NCBI GenBank assembly: GCA_050255815.1
Contig: JBLMVJ010000034.1
Coordinates: 1-25,974 of the forward strand
DNA: 25,974 bases
Direction of reading: 5' to 3'
Source of the DNA: JAGORM01 sp050255815
GTDB taxonomy: Bacteria; Patescibacteriota; Microgenomatia; Levybacterales; GWA1-39-11
Below the pieces are notes generated by a model that saw only the letters and a program-made list of their open reading frames with translations, was not told the DNA's origin and made no database searches. The position numbers and the translations under genes were made by a program. Position 1 is the stretch's first letter; each line of letters begins with the position of its first letter. Below, piece by piece: positions 8,243 to 16,500 of the stretch.

Positions 8243-9331
8243 TTAGAATGTTGCTGAAGCTATGATGGTTAATGTATCCGAATAATCCGTAGAAGCCGGG
8301 GTAGTGGCTGAGGCTCTGGCTTTTACCAGTATGGATCCGCGGCCTCCTGCAATAGTATTTCCGGAAGAGCTGAAGAGTTCCCTGATTGTAGTGTCTACAG
8401 CCCCTACAACGTCATTTGAGCCATCATATGGTGCAATCGGAGTAAGTGGCCCGCCTGATGTCTCTGTTGCAGAATTGCTGCGTATGCCAAAGCCTTGGGT
8501 TGCACCAGAGAGGTCTGTGCTGACAGAAGGAATAGTATGTCCGTTTGTTGCGCTCTTGAGTCCTGCATTGTTGTCTGATGTATAAATATAGGCGCCTCCT
8601 GCTGCATTGGTATCCAGGTCTACCCAAATTTTTTGGGTTGCTGTTGTGACAGACCCTATAGAAAGGCTTCCCAGATCTAAGATGTAGGGAGGGGCGGTCT
8701 CTGTATCTGCGGCAGAAACGTCTATGTCAAACGCAATAGAAGGATCCACGGTGGATGCATTTGCCGTAGTACTGTAAGGGCTTTGGGTAAACGACCCCTG
8801 GATAGCCGTTACTTTTGAGTAATAGGTGGTGGCAGGGGTAAGCCCTATCACGTCTATGCCGGATGCTCCTCCCCATGAAGCGTAGGTTTGCCAGACCGGG
8901 CTGGCGCTTAACGTATGGTCCGTCTGGACGTATGCAGTATTAGATACAAAGTTATCATTTGATACTGCTATAGCATATTTTGTATCAGTAGGGTTTGATG
9001 CAGTGTTTAGCAGTAAGTGTAACTTATTATAATAAGAGGAAGGGTTGGTAAATGTGGGGGCTCCGGGAGTGTTTACGGTTAGTGAGTAAGATAAGCCACC
9101 GTCAAATGTATAGTTGCTGGAGGTTATGCCGTTCGTAGAAGTTTCTCCGGTTGAACCAAAAAGAGAGTAAGAGCTGGAATTGTCTGATTGTGCGCCTCCG
9201 GACCCAAAGTTAAAGCTTTTAATTTCATAGGTAGAACTTTGAGGGCCAGCGCTTGCACCTGGCGCAAGAATACTACCAGTACATACTAATACTACAAGTG
9301 CCACAACCTTCAAATTCGTTTTTAGTCTCAT
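8243..9331 (-). CDS. Secreted beta protein with Fn3-like middle and WxL-like C-terminal domain
   Basis: 362 residues with a signal peptide (residues 1-28, ending GASA-G). The N-terminal part is Ser/Gly-rich (STYEIKSFNFGSGGAQSDNSSS... YTFDGGL), in the style of proteins that describe an even spread of short strands. Residues about 90-195 look like one fibronectin type III-type domain (PGAPTFTNPSSYYN..., ...GLTPATTYYSKVTAI). The C-terminal domain (about 196-362) contains ILDLGSLSIGSVTTATQKIWVDLDTNAAGGAYIY and ends ASTDYSDTLTIIASATF, matching the layout of the C-terminal half of the protein at 4345-5439. No W-x-L motif is present. It faces the 4345-8112 cluster across a convergent hairpin. It is likely another surface client of the DUF916-like pair; that link is inference. 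Confidence 0.78.
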   Translation of the reverse strand: MRLKTNLKVVALVVLVCTGSILAPGASAGPQSSTYEIKSFNFGSGGAQSDNSSSYSLFGSTGETSTNGITSSNYTFDGGLSYSLTVNTPGAPTFTNPSSYYNKLHLLLNTASNPTDTKYAIAVSNDNFVSNTAYVQTDHTLSASPVWQTYASWGGASGIDVIGLTPATTYYSKVTAIQGSFTQSPYSTTANASTVDPSIAFDIDVSAADTETAPPYILDLGSLSIGSVTTATQKIWVDLDTNAAGGAYIYTSDNNAGLKSATNGHTIPSVSTDLSGATQGFGIRSNSATETSGGPLTPIAPYDGSNDVVGAVDTTIRELFSSSGNTIAGGRGSILVKARASATTPASTDYSDTLTIIASATF

Positions 9332-9346
9332 ATTTAATAAAAGGTC

Positions 9347-9376
9347 CCAGCCATAGGCTGGTCCGCCTCTGGCGGA
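9347..9376. other. Two adjacent perfect 15-base hairpins with 3-base loops
   Basis: CCAGCC-ATA-GGCTGG (9347-9361) is followed directly by TCCGCC-TCT-GGCGGA (9362-9376). Each has a 6-bp perfect stem and a 3-base loop. They lie 15 bases upstream of the minus-strand start codon at 9331. On the minus strand the CCAGCC hairpin is followed by GGGACCTTTTATT, so an attenuator in the leader of the 8243-9331 gene is possible. No good -35/-10 pair is seen between the hairpins and the start. Confidence 0.6.
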
Positions 9377-9480
9377 AAAAATAAAAGTAAAAAGGCAAAA
9401 GTGAGGACAGAAAGGCGTCTTGGACTTTTTAACTTTGAATTCGAGCGGGTATTCATATAAGTAGTTTAAATAGGTAAATA

Positions 9481-9570
9481 AGCAAAGCTTGCGACCTTCG
9501 GTCTAAAGCAAAGCTTGCGACCTTCGGTCTAAAGCAAAGCTTGCGACCTTCGGTCTAAAGCAAAGCTTGC
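9481..9570. repeat. 26-bp tandem repeat, three full copies and one partial
   Basis: Three identical 26-base units (9481-9506, 9507-9532, 9533-9558) are followed by the first 12 bases of a fourth. Each unit holds two small hairpins with 3-base loops: GCAA-AGC-TTGC and GACC-TTC-GGTC. There are no spacers, so this is not a CRISPR array. The array lies directly downstream of the PIN-like gene, on its 3' side. Confidence 0.9.
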
Positions 9571-9587
9571 CTTCCTAAATCGGAAGG
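9570..9587 (-). terminator. Hairpin over the stop codon of the PIN-like gene
   Basis: CCTTCC (9570-9575) and GGAAGG (9582-9587) form a 6-bp perfect stem with a 6-base loop, spanning the TAG stop at 9577-9575. With the tandem hairpins that follow, it may protect or end the minus-strand transcript. There is no U tract, so termination is uncertain. Confidence 0.35.
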
Positions 9588-10000
9588 TAGAATACCTGCA
9601 GGCCAAATAGCGGGTGCAGGAATTCAAAGGTTGCTATAGTGCTAATATTACGCTTATTTGCCAGGGTAGACATTACAGCCTCAGAAAAGGAAAGCTCTGC
9701 CGTTTTATATCCGGTTAGCGCCTTCAGGGCCACTTTTATATCAGATTCTTCAGGATAGATGATGTTAATATCAGAGAGGAATAATACGCGCAGAAAGTCC
9801 CTGCCCATGCTGGGACTCATCTTCTTATAGACCATGTCATATGCCTCCATGACATTAATAGCATCTATAAAGAGGGCATACTGTTTTTCTGCGAAGAACC
9901 TGAAATACGCACTTGCCATTTCATGCTTAGCGCTTCCCCGGTCTATAAATGCAAAGATCAGGTTAGGCGTCAAATAAACTTTTTTACTTACTATAGCCAT
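9575..10000 (-). CDS. PIN-like domain protein with altered active site (VapC-like)
   Basis: 141 residues, about the length of a VapC toxin. The fold signature is visible: VYLTPNLIFAFID at the N-terminus (canonical yLDTNvl), an acidic residue in NVMEAYDMV (Glu52), SFSEAVMSTLANKRNI (Glu107 where PIN domains usually have Asp) and IATFE (Glu126 where TFD is usual). The first and most conserved catalytic Asp is replaced by Thr11, and the remaining acids are Glu rather than Asp. If it is a nuclease it is unusual; a non-catalytic PIN fold is more likely. It lies 3 bases after the HTH gene in the same transcript, the arrangement of an antitoxin-toxin pair. Toxin activity is not supported by the residues seen. 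Confidence 0.65.
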   Translation of the reverse strand: MAIVSKKVYLTPNLIFAFIDRGSAKHEMASAYFRFFAEKQYALFIDAINVMEAYDMVYKKMSPSMGRDFLRVLFLSDINIIYPEESDIKVALKALTGYKTAELSFSEAVMSTLANKRNISTIATFEFLHPLFGLQVFYLPI

Positions 10001-10003
10001 ACA

Positions 10004-10282
10004 TTAGAACTCCACGCTTGCGGCGCGGCCTTTCAGCCTGAGAAACGGATCTGCTTCTGTAAAAGCTTTTGCTGCAGGTATATTTTTCCTTATGGTGACT
10101 GATTCTTTTCTCTCTGGGGGCTCAAAATTTTTGTGGAAAGAATTGAGGTCTGCTTCTTTTATCCGGATATTGCCTCCCACTTTTACCGCAACCAGGCGTT
10201 TTTCTTTAATATAGCGGCGGATGGTAAGCGGGTGGACTTTTAGAATAAAGGCAGCCTGATTTACGTTAAATAAGGTATCCAT
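10004..10282 (-). CDS. Excisionase/MerR-type helix-turn-helix DNA-binding protein
   Basis: 92 residues. Residues 1-50 (FNVNQAAFILKVHPLTIRRYIKEKRLVAVKVGGNIRIKEADLNSF) are a textbook excisionase-family (HTH_17) winged helix: helix-turn-helix, then the VAVKVGGNIRI wing. The C-terminal 40 residues are basic and look disordered, as in antitoxins that wrap a partner. It is directly followed by the PIN-like gene, so it may be the DNA-binding antitoxin half of a pair and control its own promoter. The start at 10282 lies 4 bases after the stop of a truncated copy of the same gene, which could couple translation. No Shine-Dalgarno is seen. Confidence 0.8.
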   Translation of the reverse strand: MDTLFNVNQAAFILKVHPLTIRRYIKEKRLVAVKVGGNIRIKEADLNSFHKNFEPPERKESVTIRKNIPAAKAFTEADPFLRLKGRAASVEF

Positions 10283-10286
10283 AGTT

Positions 10287-10382
10287 TTAGAACTCGATTA
10301 AATTGCTAAAAAGGGGTCTGCCTTTGCCTCTCATAAATGAGAGATAAAAAGCTGCCTGATTAACGTTAAACAAAGTATCCAT
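10287..10382 (-). pseudogene. Internally deleted copy of the HTH gene (31-codon remnant or leader ORF)
   Basis: Reading from ATG at 10382, the first 12 codons encode MDTLFNVNQAAF, identical to the start of the intact gene at 10282. The frame then departs and ends KGR...IEF and TAA at 10287. The stop context (TTAGAACTC on the plus strand at 10287-10295) is the same as at the intact gene's stop (10004-10012). It is therefore best read as a tandem duplicate that lost its middle but kept start, stop and reading frame. It lies between the divergent control region and the intact gene, so it may now serve as a translated leader peptide. Confidence 0.75.
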
Positions 10383-10470
10383 ATTTTTTAAAAAGGTACC
10401 ACTTAAAATATATCAAGTTATCATTTATTTTTTCCACACATTTTTTAAAAGACAACTCAGCAATAATTAG

Positions 10471-10510
10471 AGTATATAATAGTATGCAATTATATGCAAT
10501 AGTATGTACA
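10471..10510. promoter_or_regulatory. Four 10-bp tandem near-repeats in the divergent control region
   Basis: AGTATATAAT, AGTATGCAAT, TATATGCAAT and AGTATGTACA follow each other without gaps, one per helical turn. The first contains a perfect TATAAT (10475-10480) on the plus strand, and TATAAT also reads on the minus strand at 10494-10489. The ATGCAAT core recurs at 10563-10569 in the start-codon palindrome. Repeats in phase on one DNA face suggest a protein-binding array overlapping promoters. Confidence 0.55.
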
Positions 10511-10530
10511 ATTAGAGAAAAATTGACTGA

Positions 10531-10542
10531 GGCTAATTAGCC
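10531..10542. promoter_or_regulatory. 12-bp perfect palindrome, possible operator
   Basis: GGCTAATTAGCC is self-complementary. It lies between the 10-bp repeats and the start of the giant fibre gene, 20 bases upstream of the ATG. A TTGACT at 10523-10528 precedes it with a weak TTAAAT 18 bases further on, so it would sit between -35 and -10 of such a promoter. Confidence 0.45.
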
Positions 10543-10548
10543 TTGATT

Positions 10549-10577
10549 AAATATATATTGCAATGCAATATATATTT
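10549..10577. promoter_or_regulatory. 29-bp inverted repeat centred on the fibre gene's start codon
   Basis: The 14-base arms AAATATATATTGCA (10549-10562) and TGCAATATATATTT (10564-10577) are perfectly complementary around one central base, the A of the ATG (10563). As DNA it could be an operator; as RNA a tight hairpin cannot form with a 1-base loop, but a slightly opened stem would hide the start codon. Confidence 0.75.
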
Positions 10578-13500
10578 GCCCACCCAAAAGTCAGGAAAAT
10601 CCTCCTGTCCGCCGTAGTGTTTTCAGTCATCTTTTCCCTTCTTTCCGTGGCGTCCTCAAATGCTGCCGTCGGTATCAACCGGACTATACAATTTCAGGGA
10701 AAGGTAGTGAACAAAACAGACGGTACTAATGTTACAGATGGAAATTATACCTTTGTATTTAAAATCTATGACCAGTCTTCAGGAGGCGTAAAACTGTGGG
10801 GAGATGAGACACAGAATAATGTTCCGGTTACCAGCGGTATTTTTACTGTTGCTCTGGGATCTGTCAGGACATTCGCGACAGACAATTTGGACTTTAACCA
10901 GGATAACTTATGGCTTGATGTAACGTTTAACGGGGAGAACTTTGGATCAAGGATCAGGCTCTCTGCCGTGCCATACGCGTTTATGGCGGAAAAGGTTGCC
11001 GGGTTGACTGTTGCGTCCTCAAAATCTTTAACCGTTAGTAACTCTTTGACGTTCACCGGTACTGATGGGACTTCTTTTGCATTTCCAACTTCAGGAGGGA
11101 ATGTAGTTACGGAAGATTCCACAAGCACACTCACCGGTAAAACTTTAACCGCACCAAAATTTGCTGACCTTGGTTACCTGGCAGATACCAGCGGGAATGC
11201 TTTGATTGTCTTAGACTCTAACGGGAGCGCTGTTAACCAGATTACGGTTGCTAATGCTTCTACCGGAAACGCCGCAACCATATCCGCAAGTGGAGAGACT
11301 AATGTAGGGCTGACAATTCTCTCCAAAGCTACCGGCGCTTTAACCTTGGACTCAGGAACTACCGGGGATGTTGATTTAGGCACTGGAAACAATGCAAAAA
11401 CTATTAACATAGGCACCGGAACCGGCGGAAACCATGTAAACATAGGTACCAGTAATTCTGCTGCAGATACTATAGCCATAGGATCCGCACTTGATTCCGT
11501 TTCAGTCACTTCTAGTAACTGGTCAATTTCTTCAGGAGGAGCACTTACGGTGACCGGATGTTCAGGGTGTGCCGGGCCCAGCTATCTTGCAATTGACTCA
11601 AACGGATTAGCTTACCCCATAAACAGCACGGTTGATTTTGCTATAGGAGGAAATTCTACGGGATCTGCAAAATTTGCAGTTCTGGGAGTGAATGACGGGA
11701 CAGCGCCAACCGCTTCTATTTCAGCAACTACCGGAGGGAATGCCGGAAAGGGAGTAGTCCTTCATGGAGATGGAAGTATCCAGTCTCTTTTGAACGCGGA
11801 CCTTACTATTGGGGGAGACTCCACTGGAAACCTGGTCTTTTCTCCGCTGAATGGTACTGCCGGTAACAGCGCTACGTTTAATGTAACTACCACTACATTA
11901 AACGGAGCAAATTCTATACTCACTTTTGCAGGGAGCGGAAATCATGATATTAGTGCCTCTGTCGGTACCTTGCGGCTGGGTGCAGTGACATTAAATGGGG
12001 ATATAACCGGAGGAAACCACAGTGTTACCGGATTGTCTGCTATTTCTGCCGGGACTAACCCAGCAAGTGCCGGGGTAGTAAGAATTCCTAATGCAAGCTA
12101 TATTACCGGTAGGAATGCAGCTAATAATGCAGACGTGAATATTGTAGAGGTTGACGCTTCCAACAACATAGCGTTTGGAGCTAACCTGGCAGCGTTTACC
12201 CTGGGTGGAGCAGTGAGCGGGAATAACCAGAGTATCACAGGTTTGAACGCTATATCCGGAACTTCCCTTGCCTTGGGAACAAATCCGGCAGCAGCAGGTA
12301 GCTTGAGGATTCCCAACGCTACGTATATTACTGCCAGAAATGCAGCCAATAACGCAGACGTTAACATGGTCCAGATAGACGCCTCTAATAACATAGCATT
12401 TGGAGCTAACCTGGCAGCTCATACGTTGGGCGGGGCCATCTCCGGAAATTCCCAGAACATTACGGCTCTGGGAAGTCTTACCATTAACGGAGGAGGAAGC
12501 ATAGAAGCAGCAACATCCGGGACTTTGACTATTGGAAACGCAGCTAATACCAGCGGCCTTATATTGGGTAAATCAGGTGCAACCACGACTTTTAACTCAA
12601 CTTCCTGGACCGCAACTCCAACTATTTCAGGCCTTATCACTGACACCACCGGTATTGCTCTGGGTACCACGCCGGCAGCTGCAGGTATTTTAAGGATCCC
12701 CAACGCTACTTATATTACTGCAAGAAACGCAGCTAACAATGCGGATATTAATGTGATTGAGGCAGATGCTTCCGGCAACATTGCCTTTGGTGCCAATCTG
12801 GCTGCACATACCCTGGGTGGTGCTATCTCCGGAAATTCCCAGAACATTACTGCCTTGGCTGGTCTCACTATTAACGGCGGCGGCAGCATAGAAGCAGCAA
12901 CATCCGGGACCCTTACCATAGGTGGGGCAGCAAATACCACCGGTCTTGCACTCGCCGGAAACGCTACAACCGTAAGCCTGGGTACTTCCAACACTGCCAC
13001 TACATTAAGCATAGGAACCGGTACCGGCGCTAACATTATTAATATAGGTACGGGAGCCACCCTTACCGGCCAGACCCAGACTATCCACATAGGGGACACC
13101 GCCCCAGCCGGTACCGGAAAAACTAACATTACCATAGGAAATGCTAACGCTAACGCTGGGGGGTTAACCTTGAATTCAGGGACTGGAGGAATTTCATTTG
13201 AAGTAGCAGGGACAGGAACAACCGGATATATCCAAATAGGTACCACTACCGGGAAAGCAACACCGGATCTTTTTGTAGTTGACGCGGGGACCGCAGATCC
13301 GGCAACCACTACTAACGGTTCTATGTACTATAACTCCAGCCTCGGTTATTTAAGGTGTTATACGGCCGGCGCCTGGGGTAACTGCGCTGCAGCTGCGGCA
13401 ACTACCACTTCCTTAAATAATGTCCAGTCTGCCTCAGGAAACAATACGTTAGTAAATAATACCAACTATTCTATTGGATGGGATTGGTCTACATTAACAA

Positions 13501-16500
13501 CCCAGACAGGCCTTACTTTTAACTCTACGTCAACAGGCCTAACCACCGGTGGAATCTTAGCAATTGGCTCAGCAACTACTGCGTATAACCATGGAAATGC
13601 AACAGAAACCGGGTCAGCGTTAACCGTTACCGTAGGTGATTCTACCAGTGGTACTTCTACCAGCACCACAAACGGTCTTTATATAAACCCGGAGATAAAT
13701 GTGACGGGGACTTCAGGGACCAAAAATATTATAGCTATAAACACAGGAGCGCCAGCATTAACTGCTTGTGGAGCCGGGGCAACTTGTAACTATGCAGGTG
13801 CCCAAATAAACCTTTCCGCAAATAGCAACGCAGGAATAAACCAGATAGGTTTGGAAATAAACTCAGCAGGTGCGTCATCTGCCGGAACGGTTTTAGGAAT
13901 TGATATAGGAAATATAACCGCCGGTGCGGCAACAACAGGAGCTATTAGGATTGGGAGCGGCTATACCAGTGACATAGAGTTTTTGGATACGGCCGCTGTT
14001 GTAAAAATCCCTGATGGCGGAAGCCTTTCTTTTGTGGATGCAGGATCCGGTACCACCATTGCAGCATTGAAAGAGTATTTTTCAGCGGCAAATTACGGTA
14101 CTTTTGAAGCAAATGGGTTTATTAACATAGACGGAAGTTACTATGAAGATAACTTTAGTACCCAGCAAGTAAACGTGAATTCAAATGCAACGGGCGCTAT
14201 TTTACCTACCTCCCGTTTTGGTGATAATTATAGATGGGTAGCACTGAATGCTGGTACCGGGCCTACGTCTGCTACGCATACGGTTGCAGGAGGGTGCGCC
14301 ATTACCCAAAATAACGCTACCCTGGTTGGTAATAACGGTTCAGCTATGGGTATGCTTCAGCTGACTCCGGAAACCTATACGGAAACAAATACGGGAAACC
14401 AGGCGGGTTGTAGAATGCTCTGGGGAGCAACAGGCTCAGGAACTTCTACCGCGTACAACCTGATTGCTTCTAAACGGTATGTCCAATACTTTAAAGTACG
14501 TCCTTCAGCTAACTTTACTAACGGCGGCGCAGCGGGACAAACATCACGTTATATGTTCTGGGGAGCTAATAACCTTACTTCCCAGCCTCTGAATAATACA
14601 ACCTGGGCCGCTACTCTTGGCGGCATTTGGATGGGCAACCTGAGAAGTACGGCGACTAATTTAGTAGGAGGCACGGTATGGTCAGGCTTTGTGCGGAAAG
14701 GGACAGGAATAACTACTATTGATTGCGGCCAGAATATTAATACCGGAACAGCCCAATTTGCACTCTTAAGGATAGAAGCGCGGGATACTAATGATGTCCA
14801 CTTCTTTGTTGACAATGATGTTTCCAATGGCATATCCCCTACGGAGTGCGGAGCAGGTATTTCCAGCACTTATATCCCCACATTTGCCATGGGTGTTAAC
14901 ATGATGATCCTGCATGCTACTAATGCAGTGAATGGGGCTACTAACCAAGTGACCTATTTCGTAGACCTATATGCTCATGTCCAAGACGATAGAAGAAACA
15001 CTTCAGTTGCAGGTCCCGCAGTTGCCGGTGCCTCAACTGATGCGGTCACTTCAGAACCTGCGCCTCCTGTGTATGACCCTATTTTAGGGGCAGATATGGC
15101 AGAGCAGTATGTCTTTAAGGATGGCGTGAATCCGGGGGATATAGTATCTTTGGGAGAGAATCCGGGAGAAGCTGTTCCGGCAAGCATGCCAAATGACCGG
15201 AAACTTTTAGGGGTGGTATCAGAATCTCCGGGGTTGATTTTAGGCCAGGCAGATTCAGGGTCCCAGCCGGTAGCACTTTCCGGACGCGTTAAGGTTCGGG
15301 TTAATGATAGCGGAGGGCCTATTAAGATAGGAGACCCCATTACCTCTTCGGACATACCGGGTGTTGGCATGCGTGCAGCAAGTCCCGGCAAAATTATTGG
15401 TACGGCTATGGAAAATTATAGTGGGAGCGGAGAAGCCAAGATCATGGTTAATGTAAATATCGGTTATTATCTGGGTGATGAAGGGGATACTGCACTTATT
15501 GAACAAAATCCACAAGTACAGCTTGGGCCATCTGTGTTAAGTAGCGCCACTGATAGCGCCGGTTTGGGTTCTGCAACAGATAGTGCAACCATGAAGCAGA
15601 GTAGATTGGCTTATTCCCTGAAGAATATCAGTGAATCAGCAATTAATAGCCTTACCGTGGCAGGAGATTTTATTATGCAGGGGAGCTCGCAATTTTTAGG
15701 AGCCGTGAAATTTAATGCCTTGGTTGAATTTTTTGATACAGTTGTTTTTCACGGAAATATTAGTATTGCCGGTCACATTACGGTAGATAAGGACAGTGCC
15801 GGGTATGCTATGGTGAAAAAAGGCCAGCGGTTTGTAGATATAACCTTTGATAAAGAATATGAGAATGATCCGGTAGTGAATGCGTCTATTACTATTCCAC
15901 GGGTAGATGAGGTATCTTTCCGGGATTACATAGCTGATGGTCTTTGTGCAGAGGCTGACGGTCCGGATATTTGCCAGGATAAGCTGGCAAATGTGCTGCT
16001 CGGTAATAATTTAGGATTTGCCATTCAGGGGAAGAATGCCCAGGGCTTTATGATTATCCTGAACCGTCCGGCCCCCGTAGATATTACCTTTTCCTGGCAA
16101 GCGTTAGCGGTGAAGAGTGTAAAGACGGTAAAATCAGATGTCCCTTCAGACCTGCACATGCCGTTTGATAGTCCCCCTAAGATTACTACTAAGTTTGGGG
16201 AACGCTCATCAGATGGTGGGATCAGCCATGCAAATGACGTTTTAGGCATGAAAGGGCATGACGGGGTAGATTTTGCATTGCCGGAAGGGACGCCTATTTT
16301 TGCAGCAGATGATGGGATAGTAGAGGATATTCCACCAGGAGTAGAATCGTATGGTACTACTATAGTGATTAAGCATAGTTGGGGCAAGACCTATTATGGG
16401 CACTTGAGTGAAAAAAATGTAACAGTGGGGCAGGCTGTTAAAAAAGGAGATAAAATAGGCCTTTCCGGCTCTTCCGGTATTTCCACCGGTCCGCACCTTC

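Noticed and set aside
9481..9570. Short repeat array as a CRISPR
   Set aside because: The 26-base units are directly joined with no unique spacers, and no cas-like genes are nearby.
12098..13309. Long antisense open frames within the giant fibre gene
   Set aside because: They are rich in Ala, Val and Pro as expected from the reverse of Gly/Ala/Thr/Asn codons, have no start context, and oppose a gene with clear domains.
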